Source: Hyaloperonospora brassicae | Lineage: Eukaryota > Oomycota > Peronosporomycetes > Peronosporales > Peronosporaceae | Assembly (NCBI GenBank): GCA_947650285.1 | Contig: CANTFL010000561.1 | Span: 110,767-174,766 of the forward strand | DNA length: 64,000 nucleotides | Direction: 5' to 3' | Shown here: piece after piece, positions 32,687-43,954 of the stretch | How positions within the stretch are numbered: the first letter of the stretch is position 1 | Layout of the letters: each line of letters begins with the position of its first letter | Notes under the pieces: generated by a model | Seen by the model: the letters and a program-made list of their open reading frames with translations, nothing else | Database searches by the model: none | What the model was told of the DNA's origin: nothing | Translations under genes and position numbers: made by a program

Positions 32687-35281
32687 GACGGACGAGAGGT
32701 TGGGATCGCGGTGGGGAATGGTCGAAAGGGTCGCGAAAAGCGCGTGCACCACACGAATGTGGTGTGGCAGGCGGTGCACAACGTAGAGCGCGCGTTGGGA
32801 CTGGAGTGGGTGGGTGAGTGGGTGATTGGGTGGGTGGATGGGTGGGTGATTGGGTGGATGGTCGTTTGTCGATCGATGATCGTTGCACTGGTTTAAATTG
32901 CTCGCAAGCGGGTGGTTGATACCGTCACTTGCCCTTAGAAACCGTGAGCGTGCCGTGCCCTGCGTTTCTAAAAGCAAGCGATTGAAGCCCAAGCTGCACA
33001 ACGGCGACAGGTGCAGACTGATCGGGTTCAATGAATGTGCCGATAGCTGACTTGGCGAGAAGTCTCTTGTCGACAAGTCTCGTCGCAGCCGAGGCACCAA
33101 GTAGTCCTTTCCACTGCTGCGTCTACTACGGCAATCTTTTTTATCGTCTTCAGTCTCCTGCTTACCTTCTGGACATAGAGTAGTGGACGATGCTGCCAGC
33201 ATCGTGTGCGCTCATGTAGAGTCGTGCAGTATGATCGAGTTCGATGGACGATCGTCGCAGTACCATCTGGGAGTTGTGTTCTCTATTGCTGCGTCATCCA
33301 GTACAAGTCGTGCCAAGTTGTCATGTCTCTGTCAGTCGGCCGACCAGTGATATGGACAGTGACACGAAAGAATTGCTGTCATCGCAGATACTTGAGCAAA
33401 CTCCACGTTTCCCAGCGATCTGAAGAAAGGGGCGCAATTGCAGCAATACCGTGTACTTTTTTCACCCGGCGCTGCATCGTTGTCGCAATCTGTTGCCACC
33501 ACGTGTCGTTGCGGCTGTTATTGCCCTCCTCCTCCGACGTCGTAGTCGGGTTTCCGTCGATGGTAATGTAGAAGCTTCGCCTACGTTACGATACGTTTTG
33601 GGATAGAAGACGACCTGAAACCTGCTGCAAGGAACTGCTCTCGGCATGTAGGGGGGAGAGAGCTGCACAGAGAGCCAGCACGACGAGCGGGGCATTGGGA
33701 CCTGCGTGGAGGACAATGGGGTCGACGCGTGGAGTAACGACGGTCATTGCGCGTTGCTGGACCCCGATAGGCCGCCAGAAGTCGTGGTAGGCTCGCCATG
33801 TTGCGACGGCGGAACACGTCGCGTTTGTTTGGAGCGTGCGTGCGTACTCGCTACTGGTACCGAATTGGCAAATGTGACGAGAATATGCGAGACATGCAGC
33901 AAACAAACGGAGAAGCTGTTGAAGCGTAGTCGCTGCAGACTCAGCGCACTTTTGCGTCAAACGGTCGGATCCCGCTCTCTGGCTGATGCGTCCGTTTGCC
34001 ACCTGTAAAAGCGTGTGGATGTTCTTCCGTTGTTCGTGTGGCTCGCAACAATCGATACACATTATGCACATGATGAATGCATGGCGATGACAAAACTCTG
34101 GCGACGACAAAGTGTTTGTAACGTACATCTTTCTTGCGACTACCAATTTGTTTGCTTGTCTGTCCGGTTGCCCGTTCGTTCGCTCTGCTACACTGGAGCT
34201 GGTGCTTACCTGCACGATCATGGCCAGCCGCCAGACTCCTGTATGCCAGACGTCGAGGGCAACTGGTTGGCGTTTGTAAACCCAATCGATTTTGTCTGTT
34301 TACTTCACCGCCCAACACCCGACAGACTTTTGCGTGTCATCTCGAAACCGCAGATCGTGCTGGCGGTTAGGTCCATTCTGGAAGGAAACATGAGTCCAGA
34401 GGCTGTCCAGTTCGATGCCGCTGGGGCCAGTACGTTGCCCAACACGAATCAATGTGTCTCATCTTCTGCTTTTACGTCAATTACCAACACATGTAGCGAG
34501 AAAGAAGTGGACATTACGAATGCGAGCGAAGACCTGACCGGGACGGGCCTCTTGAGGTCAGACGTCAGCCAATGCCCGGTAAAGAAGACTCGTACTAGGT
34601 ACGGACACTCATCACGCATGTAGAATCCATGTTCGCTACGACACGTTCTTCCGTGCCAAACATATCTGCCCACACATGGAGTGCAGTAGCGACTTTGGCC
34701 TGAACAGCTGCACTGCAGCCCGTGGCAGATGGCAGGGGTTGTCAATCTCGAATCCATGCACGGTTCTACTCACTTGACTCGTACATTCTCAGCGATCGCT
34801 GATCGACCACATCTGGCCAAAAGTGATCGCCACCACGTCTGTACAAACAGCGGTTTGAGATGGCGCAGAACGTCAACGAGAGAAATGAGGGGGTAAACGG
34901 CGTACGTACAAGCGCTCGGGAGCAGGGTGTAGTAATATCTGGATATTACAATGCTCCCTCCGTCGTATACCATCTTGTTGGCGTAGTAACAGGTAAGTGG
35001 GGCAATGGCAACGTGAAGGGACTTCGAATTCAGGCATACAATGTCCTAGCCGCTTCATGGATCATCCGAAGACTGCTAGCGACGCTGTATACAGTTTGCA
35101 CACAAAGGGCCACGCAGACAGACAGACATCCACCGGCAATCAATGCGACCGAAGTATCGTTCGTCGAACGACGAGGCTGCCTGACGGGGTTTGTCTCTGC
35201 ATACCGTCGGTCCACAGTGTATGACACTGTTCTCTTTTCGCTAATGGGGTCGCCCGCAGGTCGTCAAAACGCAACTCGACC

Positions 35282-35320
35282 GCCTGACTGACTGCCTGAC
35301 TGCCTGACTGCCTGACTGAG
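35282..35320. repeat. Tandem CTGACTGC-type octamer repeat
   Basis: About 39 bp built from CTGACTGC units with slight variation, in intergenic DNA. Confidence 0.75.
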
Positions 35321-36150
35321 CGGGGCGGGCGAGCGCGAGTCGGACAGCCGTCGCTTCATTGGTCACTTTGTTTTCCGTGTTCGCGGTTGAAGTATGGCCG
35401 CGTTGCTCGACTGGTCATTGGCATCACCGACGCCCTTGACCGACTCGGCCGCGAACGAGGGAAAAGAGGTCTCGGTCTCTACTAGTCAGTACTGTGCTGG
35501 ATTACTGTTCATCGAAAGCGTCGGTACGCACGTGTTGTACTGTAGATGGGTCCGATCCTCTGTGCTAACGTTCGATTCGATCAGCGAATCAGTGGCCTCC
35601 AACGGGGCGCAATCTGCCAACGGTTACGCGTCGGATCGGTTTTAGCCTTTTGTTTGTCTTCGTTTCACTATCGACCGAAGGGAAGACTGACTGACCGACC
35701 GACTATCCTCGGGAGGATGGATCCCTGATGATGTGACCCGCCGCCGTGACGCTGCATGATTGCGGCCTAAACCCAAGCGCTTGTATGCGGCACGCGCGTC
35801 CGTGGGTCGTGATTGCGCCATCATCTTCCACCGATGTCTCGATGTTCAATTGACCGCAAATCGTTCGTCAAAGGCGACGAGCTCGCGCGTGCATACAAAC
35901 GTCGATACTAAAAACTAGATACCGTCTCGCGGCGCTCGTGCAAGCATTGCGCCCACGCAGTTCGACGACAACGTGGTCGACGGTGACCTCCGTTGATGAT
36001 GATGCAAAAGTGAAAAAAGATGCTGTCGTTGCTAATGCCTAAAAGGAGCGGCTACGAAGCTGCAACTGCTGTCACAGAAGGCAGGAAAACGACCAATGGA
36101 CCAGTAGTGTCTGCAACGATTGATGGACTATGTGCGAACGGCAGTCGCCA

Positions 36151-36186
36151 ACAGCAGCAGCAGCAGCAGTCGCAGCAGCAGTACCT
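36151..36186. repeat. CAG trinucleotide repeat
   Basis: Imperfect run of CAG units (interrupted by TCG) in non-coding sequence. Frames through it are short and unsupported, so no polyglutamine protein is claimed. Confidence 0.75.
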
Positions 36187-36649
36187 GCCGTGAAAAAAAA
36201 AGACCAGCGGCAATAGAGCGTCGACACCTTGAGCAGGGGTCACTGCTCTCCATAAGGTGTGCTAGAAACTCGTGTGTCTCCTTGTTCAGTTACTTGCCGG
36301 TTTGGTTGCGCTCGTGTTTGTCTGCCTGTTTTCTTGGTGTTCCTCTTGGGTCGTTCGTTGATCTTCGGGACGTGTTGCCCCGCTTGAAGTCGCTCCGGCG
36401 CTGCACACGCGGAGGGCCCTAATCAGGCCGTGCCGTCCGCCCATTGGTTACCACCGCCGCCGCCCTAGCCGCCCCCCAGCTGCCGGGACGAGCACCCACG
36501 GGGCCCGTTTCCACGCCCGCTCGATCGCCTCATTTGCGCTTTTCAGACCCGCCCCATCGCTCCGCTCCCTCTCTCCCCCCGCTCGCGCTCGAGGCCGCTC
36601 GCTGCCCACCGACCCACCGACCCACCGCCCGGCAAAAGGGACACACAAC

Positions 36650-36830
36650 CGCAACACAGACCCACACACAAAGACACACAAACACAACACAGACGAACAC
36701 AAAGAAACACAGACAAACACAGACAGACAAACACAGACAAACACAGACAAACACAGACAAACAGACAGACAGGCAGGCAGGCAGACAAACGCGGACAGAG
36801 AGACAAACGCAGACAGAGAGACAGGTCCAT
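36650..36830. repeat. ACACAGACAA-type minisatellite upstream of the C2 gene
   Basis: A strongly purine/AC-biased stretch made of variants of ACACAGACAA, passing into AGACAGGCAGG and AGAGAGACAAACGC units. It lies 130-310 bp ahead of the C2 protein start and could be in its promoter or 5' UTR. Long frames on both strands here are low-complexity artefacts. Confidence 0.75.
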
Positions 36831-36960
36831 CATCAGCTCGCGCACGTACGTTCGATAGCGCGTGAGTCAGGAAGCGACCGACCGACCGACTAACCGACCG
36901 AGCGAGCGACCGCGCGCGCGCTCTCTCTCTCTCTCCCTATCGCCACGCGGTCCCTCCTGC

Positions 36961-38619
36961 ATGACCCTCGAGCCCCGTTCGGCCCCTCTCAGTACGACTA
37001 CGACCACGACCACGACCACAGCCCCTTGCGCGCCGCCCATGCCGCTGTTCAGCAGCAGCAAACGCGCAGCGGCCGCTCCGCTCTGTCCCGCGCGCGCCGT
37101 CTCGCTCACGGCCTACAACGACAGCGACGACAACACTGACGCGCACGTCATCGACCACAGCAGCAGCGACAGCGACGTGCCGCCCATGGAGCAGCTGCTC
37201 GTGAACCACTTGCGCTTCGCGCACGCCGTGCGCCAGAACGACGCGGCGCAGATCCTGCAGTTCCTCGCCAAGGACGTGACGCTGCGGGCCATGGACGGCG
37301 CGCGGCACGACGGGCAGTCGGCGGCGCTCGCGTGTCTCGTGGGCGCGCGCATGACGAAGCTGAGCTCCAATCTGCGCGTCAAGGGCTTTCCCACGCGCGC
37401 CGGCGCGTGCCAGTCGACGTTTGTCTACGAGCACGGGCTCGTGTTCAAGGACCCGCTGTACATGGAGGTGCTGGACTGGACGGCCGACGGCGCGAGCGTC
37501 GTGCGCATCGCCCACGTGCCGCTCCTCGCGGACGCCAAGAACAGCAAAACGCTGCAGGACTTTGCCCGCATGACGTCGCTGCGCCACGACAAGAAGCAGC
37601 ACGCGCGAGTGGCGGACGCTCGCTGTGCAGGTGACGCGAAAGAGAACACGCATCACAAGGACGAGGACGACGACGACGACGAGGACGAGGGCGGGCGCTG
37701 GAGCAGTCGCGGCTCGCGGTTCAGTGAGGGCACGGGCAGGTCGAGCAGTCTGTGTGGCCACATGGGAGGGCCGATGAGGCGGAGCCAGCGTCGCCGGCCC
37801 AAGAGCTCGATCGACAGCAGCAGCAGTACCGCGTTGACGGCTGCGAGTCTCCGGCTCTCGACGTGTAGCAGCTCGAGCAGCAGTCAAAGTGGAGCGCAGG
37901 AAGTGGCAGTGCAACCGTTGGCAGTTGGTGCTGCTGCTGCGGCGACGGGCGCCACGAGTAGTCGCTGGAAGATGCCGGAGGTCGAGTTGGTCGAGATCTC
38001 GTGCACGAACTTGACGCCGATTCGAAGGCGCAAGACGGTGAACCCGTTCGTGACGGTGCAGTGCCCCGAGACAAAGACCGAGTGGAAGAGTCCCGTGATG
38101 CGACGAGAGCCCAACCCCACGTGGAATACAATGCCACTGAGGATTCCCGTGCACGCGCACGCGGGCGTCGTGGAGATTGCGCTGTGGGACCACTCGTTCT
38201 TTCGGTCGGTCAAAGTCGCGGGCGCTGCGCTGGTCGAGTCGGACGTGCTCACGAACGACTCGGAGTTTGGTGCGACGATTCAGTTGGAGCGATACGACGT
38301 CGGCCGTATCGATGGGGAACCACAGTACGTGACGATGAATTTTCGCTTTGTGCGCCGGGGCGACGTGCCAGCTCGTGCGTCGAACGAAACGGGGCACAAC
38401 ACGGCGCGAGGCGACGCGAGCGAGGCTGGCAAGACTGCGCAGCAGACAAGCGTACGCGGGTCAGTGCTGGACAACGGCCTCAAGTGGCTGGTGGTGCAAC
38501 CGCATGCAAACGGACAACACGTCTCTGGACTCGCCATGCTCTTTCGTGCCGCTGTGGTTGCCGCGATGGTGTGGATGCTGTTCCACGCCACGCTCGGGTG
38601 GCCAAAGCAAGTGTTATAG
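36961..38619 (+). CDS. NTF2-like / C2 domain protein with C-terminal membrane anchor
   Basis: 552 aa from the first ATG (MTLEPRSAP); in-frame GTG codons upstream are ignored. Order: Thr-rich low-complexity N terminus; region 78-200 (HLRFAHAVRQNDAAQILQFL ... EVLDWTADGASVVRIAHVPL) resembling an NTF2/SnoaL-like cone fold; a D/E run at about 233-245; a Ser-rich linker; a C2 domain at about 340-450 (VELVEISCTNL, NPFVTVQ, REPNPTWN, IALWDHSF); and a hydrophobic segment near 521-545 (GLAMLFRAAVVAAMVWMLF) a few residues from the end, typical of tail anchoring. The usual first Ca-binding Asp before P-[YF]-V is Asn, so the C2 may bind lipid or protein without calcium. Function unknown; likely on an internal membrane facing the cytosol. 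Confidence 0.8.
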   Translation: MTLEPRSAPLSTTTTTTTTTAPCAPPMPLFSSSKRAAAAPLCPARAVSLTAYNDSDDNTDAHVIDHSSSDSDVPPMEQLLVNHLRFAHAVRQNDAAQILQFLAKDVTLRAMDGARHDGQSAALACLVGARMTKLSSNLRVKGFPTRAGACQSTFVYEHGLVFKDPLYMEVLDWTADGASVVRIAHVPLLADAKNSKTLQDFARMTSLRHDKKQHARVADARCAGDAKENTHHKDEDDDDDEDEGGRWSSRGSRFSEGTGRSSSLCGHMGGPMRRSQRRRPKSSIDSSSSTALTAASLRLSTCSSSSSSQSGAQEVAVQPLAVGAAAAATGATSSRWKMPEVELVEISCTNLTPIRRRKTVNPFVTVQCPETKTEWKSPVMRREPNPTWNTMPLRIPVHAHAGVVEIALWDHSFFRSVKVAGAALVESDVLTNDSEFGATIQLERYDVGRIDGEPQYVTMNFRFVRRGDVPARASNETGHNTARGDASEAGKTAQQTSVRGSVLDNGLKWLVVQPHANGQHVSGLAMLFRAAVVAAMVWMLFHATLGWPKQVL

Positions 38620-39184
38620 GTCCCAGCTAGTAGAAAAGCGTATGTTAGAAACAAGAGTTACCGCCCCCAAGAAGAGCAGTAGACTCGATGTAAATGATGA
38701 TGACCCGTTGGTGTGTGTGTCTATGTCTATGTCTATGTCTGTGTCTAAGTATCCTGAAACCGCAGACGCGAGCGGACGCGATCAGTGCTTCAGGAACGCC
38801 ATCTTGTTGCGACCTCGTGCCCGGTCTCTCGCCATCAACCCGTATTGCTGCAAGATCAGGCGATAGACCCTACACCTCTTATTTGTATGCCAGCCAATCC
38901 TTTGTTACGGTGTCGGAGCTGCTGGCTCTGCCTGTCGCTCCGGATAGCAGCCGCACGGGCGAATAGGTGTGCGCGTGTGGCACTCGCATCGAGCATATGA
39001 CTGACTGCCGGCCAGAAGACTGTAAATACCGTGTGATTGCTGGACATCCTATTTCCGCTGTTCGACCGCTTTGTTCAGTTTACTGTACCAGGAAACACCC
39101 GACGTACAAAGATGAGAGCAGCAGTCTCCTTCCCGCACGTTCTTCTCAAGCAGTTGTATAGTTATGCCAACAGCCCAATCCAAC
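38620..39184. other. Intergenic, convergent gene ends
   Basis: Holds the 3' ends of two convergent genes (C2 protein and Nudix protein). A short TATGTC/TGTGTC microsatellite is at 38709-38745. No gene seen. Confidence 0.6.
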
Positions 39185-40608
39185 TCAACGAGTGATGAAC
39201 GCGGGTGTGAAATCGCTGTGGGTCACGTGCAGCAATGGCGTAAACATGTCTTTGCGCCCGCGCAAGTCCGACCACGGCACCCAGCTCCAGCCCTCACACT
39301 TGTGTGGCTCCATGTTCCTGACGATTTGCTCGTCGTTCACGACGGCTTGCATCAGGATCGTTATGTAGTGCTTGCCTTCGTCCTCCATCGGGTCATTCGT
39401 GACCGTGGCGAATGTCGCTTCCTTCAGATCCAGGTCTAGACGGCAACAACGGTCAGTCAGTTAGCTTTGCTACCGCATTTGCTTGAGGTAGGCAGTAGGG
39501 GCGGCGTCCATTTACGTACCCGTTTCTTCCTTTACTTCTCGAACGGCACACGCCTCCCAGCTTTCGTACATTTCCAAGTGTCCGCCCGGCAAAGCAAACT
39601 TGCCTTCTCCGTGCGAGCCCTTGCGCTTGCCGATGAGCACGCAGTCTGGGTGTTGCAGCGACGTGAGCAAGACACCTACACCCACGCGGACGACAGTCTT
39701 CTGCTCTTTCAGCATGGCGCATTCAGCCTGCAGTGCTTCGATCCTGCAACACACGCACACACACAACAACAACACACTATCAGCACGTGACGTTACCTCA
39801 CGCCTCTTCCTTTCTTCTTCTTCTTCTTCTGCAAGAACAAATGAGCGACAATACCGATTCATCTCGGAAACGTCTTGTGTCTCGAGGAAGCTGATAACCG
39901 CGTCGAGGTTAGACGTGGAGCTCAGCTCGCTCCACTGGCTGATCTGACTGATCTGGCTCAGCTGACTGATGGGCTCAGTGAACCCATCGCTGCCGGCTCG
40001 CAAGTCAGTGTTCCACACACTGTCCTCGCTCTCTCCTCCTTCTTCTCCAGTTGTGTACTCCCACGGCGACTGCGACTGGACCGACGTGTCGGTCGCAACA
40101 GCCGGAGACGAACTCGAGTCAACTGGATCGGGTGCACTGGTCGCCTGTCGACAAACAGTACCCAAATGAATCACTCGGTACGATACGATCTGCTCCTTCC
40201 ACTCGCAACTGCACACAAAACGAAACCACGCGACGCACTTCGCCGACACTGAGCTGACTCGAACACAAGAGCGAGTCGTCCTTCTCGATGTATTTCAGCA
40301 GCAAAACCCTCAGCTTGGCGTTCTCTCGGGCCTAATGCACACACAACACGACACACACATATCGTTTGGTCAGACCGCACGAGCGAATGGCCCTACAAAC
40401 GTCCGTGCAGACCCACTGTGAGCACGAGTGTGCGCTTCGCCTCCTGCAGCGCATTGCGACACGTCGCCAGATCTTCTTCGGCGTCGCGCAGTGTCCGCCG
40501 CTTCTTCTTCTTTCCAGCGGCTGTGTCGGAACAAATGGGTAGCGCGAGTTGGTCCATTCAAAGCGCTTCTGCGATGGATCGACTTCTTTATCGCTACTTT
40601 TGACCACC
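39185..40608 (-). CDS. Coiled-coil Nudix hydrolase, multi-exon
   Basis: The C-terminal half is a Nudix domain. [10 protein letters not shown] and [11 protein letters not shown] lead into a complete Nudix box (GX5EX7REUXEEXG; E-x7-REVKEET) across intron 39436-39519 (GTACGT...TAG), followed by [20 protein letters not shown] and [12 protein letters not shown]. It most resembles NUDT15/plant NUDT1 type nucleotide-sanitising pyrophosphatases. Upstream exons add a long N-terminal part: [20 protein letters not shown] (about 40400-40510), [20 protein letters not shown] (about 40250-40330), a Ser/Gln-rich exon (39797-40144) and an [12 protein letters not shown] segment, suggesting coiled coils. Intron acceptor for the exon near 39727-39743 is ambiguous. 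The true start was not found; it may lie beyond the TATC microsatellite. Confidence 0.75.
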
Positions 40609-40624
40609 AACCTGTCGATCTATC

Positions 40625-40890
<266 letters not shown>

Positions 40891-41554
40891 ACTCGGCGAC
40901 AGATTTACCGCGTCTAGGCTTTCGGTGCTGGCGAAATGCTGTTAAATAGCGTATACGCACGCAAGTTACGGAGCCTCTAACTGATACTCCATCTACTGAC
41001 TGCTCGACCCTTTATTCTCTGAGAAGTTGAAGCGGCACGGCACAAGAGCCATAAGCCAATAAACGGAATCAGACGTCTTCAAGTTGAACGAACACAGAAG
41101 TGCCTGTGTCAGCAACACCAGCTGTTGCTGCTACAAGAGCTACGCATGGCAAGAACTCTGCGTGTCGATGCAGAATGGATGTAAATGCTGCAGCCTTCCG
41201 ACCTGATCAGATGATCACTGGTGCAACTTTGCATCCATCTCGTCGCTTGTGCCGCTACCAAATCGGGCTGACGTTCCCATACATTGCAGCGCTACCGCAT
41301 CAACACCATCTTCTCGTGCTGTTGCCTGCCTGGCGGCACGGTCCTTACTACGGGTGCCTGACTCGCAGTGCTCGCAAGAGATCCTGCTGGACAGAAAGAC
41401 AGCCGCCCCCGCAGGACACTGGAATAGTACCTGCGCAATGTATTTCAACGAGTGCATACTCGCAGTCTGATTCCCGTCCACTCTAAACGACCAACGACTG
41501 GCACCGGTGCCGTCGGTTCGAGCACCGTCGATCGCACAGCTGCTGGATCGACGC
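40891..41554. other. Intergenic between Nudix gene and RPB9
   Basis: Both neighbours are on the minus strand. Overlapping frames of about 128 codons on each strand (41100-41601) show no motif. It should hold the RPB9 3' UTR and Nudix promoter. No gene assigned. Confidence 0.5.
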
Positions 41555-42341
41555 TCAGCTGCCCATCCAGCGATACGACGGCAAGCGGTTGCCCTCTTCA
41601 TCTACCTGACAGTCTCGATTCAGACATACCCAGATAAGGGCCAACGTCGATTGCTTCACGCCATCCTGCGAGCGAATGAACACAGCGCCGTTGTGGTTGC
41701 ACGCGGGACACGTGACGTCAAAGTCGCGCTGAAGCGTTGGGTCGTCGATCACGTCACCAGGAAGCACGTCCAGTTGTACCCTGCAGTAGAAACAGCAGAA
41801 AGAGAAGAAGGAACAAGTCCGACGCACACATAGGAATGAGACCCCAACGTCGGTCGATCGGTGCGTACGTGCAGAGAGCATTAATGTCAGAGCCACACTG
41901 GAACTCGAGACGCACCGCGTGTCTTTGACCAGTTCATTCACATATATACAGTTCTCCTCCACGTCCTCCGTCTGTCCGCAATTGCGACAGCGAAAGACGA
42001 GACGACGGACGTCACGGTCTTGACTCGGGTACAACATGTTGTTGCTAGAAAGGGCACCGCACGGTCCACACAAGAGCACAAAGAGGGACAACAAGCCATT
42101 CCGTTCGTCAGTCAACCAAATAGATAGAGAGTTTGTATGCATGGGAATAAATGGGTAGAAATGGGAATGTATGAGTGACTGAAAGAGGACGCGCTCGGCC
42201 TACAGAGCCCGTGGTGGACTGAAAATGGTACGGGATGCAAGCGCGGGACACGCGCTCTCCCTGTGGTGCTACAGTCGCGCCAAAAGGCCATTGGGGACTC
42301 ACTCACCACTCGCGGCAGAAGCGCATTCCAGCGGCCGCCAT
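41555..42341 (-). CDS. RPB9: RNA polymerase II subunit RPB9
   Basis: Three exons, 42307-42341, 41916-42044 and 41555-41780, give 129 aa, the family length. Introns are 42045-42306 (GTGAGT...TAG, 262 bp) and 41781-41915 (GTGCGT...CAG, 135 bp); both keep frame (35+129+226 = 390 nt). The N-terminal zinc ribbon has Cys9/Cys12 (RFCREC, split by intron 1) and Cys31/Cys34 (FRCRNC). The family block CIYVNELVKDTR and the linker DVIDDPTLQR follow. The second, TFIIS-like ribbon has Cys79/Cys82 (CPAC) and Cys107/Cys112. RPB9 helps transcript cleavage, fidelity and start-site selection in the nucleus. Confidence 0.93.
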
Positions 42342-43954
42342 CGCGACACTTGAGGTGGCTGGAGGCGTTGGACAGTGTGTCTCCGTCTAAGTGCGATCGT
42401 TTGGGCCGAGAGCTCCTCCGCGTTGATCCCGTGTCGCAGCGGTCCGATTCGCTGATTGGATGGCGACATCAGTTGGTGGTGTGGCGGACCTCACACTCGA
42501 GGCGCTGAGCCTTCGCGTCGACAGCGATCGACGTTTGTGAGACTGCATCTTGTAGTGCATTTACTCGATAAGGCTGATGCTTATTCAGTCAGAAGCTGCA
42601 TCAGATTCATCATTGTAGTCAGAATCGAGCCCAATGCTGTCACGTGCATCGCGTTGACACGGATACAACTTGGCGTAATGTGCTTTTTCGCGGACATAAC
42701 ACGACAGCGAGGAAGATTCGCTGAGCGAGGTACTGGGCATCTATGCGGCTGCAAGCAGCTTTACAGCTCGGGGGATGGAGGCAAGTCCCGATGGGATCAC
42801 ACCAGAGTCGAACGACAAATGACAGTTTAGCTCAGTGCCTGGAAGTGAAAAGCTGCAGCAGTTGCACGTTGTCGAACGTCAATAGTGTTGAGGTTCAATA
42901 CAGCGACTTCGATCATGACGCAAAGTGGAAGTAGACAGGGGGCACTCTGTTGGTGTGTAGGAAGCGTTTACGAGTGAATGCGCCTTCAGGTCCCCAAAAC
43001 TATGCGTCGAAATGCAAAAAGTCTGTCTGTCGCCGTCACGTAAAGGTCGAAAGCTGAGTTCTGTCGTGCGGTACGAGCGCATATGGTTTGTTCGAGCCCT
43101 CGATCGTTGGTGGAGACGTTACCATTCTGATAGAATCCAGCGAGCTCTATCGATGAGATCGAGAGCGGAGAAGAGCAGGCGTCGGGGGGGTTCTTTGACT
43201 ATTTGTGAACACACTTGCTACATAGTCTCGGCCCGTAAGACGAACACTTGCAGAGCGCTCGCACAATTTGGGTAGCATTAACGTTGTTGTCCAGGACCTC
43301 TGGATGCTATGGCGACCGAAGGTACCGGGCGAAGCGGAGGAGTGATCAGAATAGATATGATCCGTCAATGTGCACGAGCTCGTGGACCCCATAAAATCGC
43401 TGATTCGCTTTCGATAGAGAGACAGCAGCTAACAGTGACGCATTCGTGGTGCCAAACCGTTACGGGAGCTTTATCGGCGCTATTCTTTCGATCCTTCTCT
43501 CGCGTGCCCACGCCCTCGAGCAGAGAACGTGGTTTTCGGCAACAATTGCCAACACGACATTAGGGAATGTGTCACACTGTCGCCTCCGAAGCTCAATCGT
43601 CCGACGACCGCTCGTCTGAACCCGACCGACCGTGCAACAGCAATCACTATTCATGACGGGACGACTGCTTGCTGTCCGTCCCACAAAAAAGAGCCCAAGG
43701 CGCTTTAACGTCACTATTGCGCGATGTCCCACTTAACGCGCCCGTTGTTGCGCCTGTTTTTGTCCCCACGACACTCCCTCGCTCGATTGTCATTCGTTCC
43801 CACCAGCTGGTAACTCCCCCAGCCCATCGTCGCACTTCGCGTGCCTAGACTAGGCCCCCCCACCAGCCTTCGAAAAGCGCCCGTGTCCGACCAAACCGCC
43901 CCACAATCCTCCTCCCCCACCCGCCACCGAGCAGCTCCTCTCTCTGTCGCTGTC
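42342..43954. other. Divergent intergenic region RPB9 / exportin-7
   Basis: 1.6 kb between two divergently transcribed genes; must contain both promoters. No frame above 150 codons with a motif; the open minus frame at 43714-44079 overlaps exportin exon 1 and is a shadow. A pyrimidine-rich stretch sits just before the exportin ATG (about 43900-43953). Confidence 0.55.

Larger units (their letters stand above)
33203..36430. other. Intergenic region, no convincing gene
   Basis: 3.2 kb between the RMD1-like gene and the C2 gene. Frames of 211 codons (minus, 33586-34221) and 202 codons (plus, 34015-34623) overlap each other, lack recognisable motifs and have no good start context; I judge them uncertain. 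The plus frame contains RLLR but too far from its Met and with no clear signal peptide, so it is not a convincing RXLR effector. Short tandem repeats are listed separately. Confidence 0.5.

Noticed and set aside
34015..34623. Plus-strand 202-codon frame containing RLLR as a possible RXLR effector
   Set aside because: No convincing signal peptide, the RLLR is about 100 residues from the Met, no EER motif, and a long frame on the opposite strand overlaps it.
36448..36845. Cys/Val-rich minus-strand frames upstream of the C2 gene
   Set aside because: Artefact of the ACACAGACAA minisatellite; no other support.
36937..38397. 486-codon minus-strand frame opposite the C2 gene
   Set aside because: Arg/His-rich shadow produced by GC-rich codons of the real gene; no domain seen.
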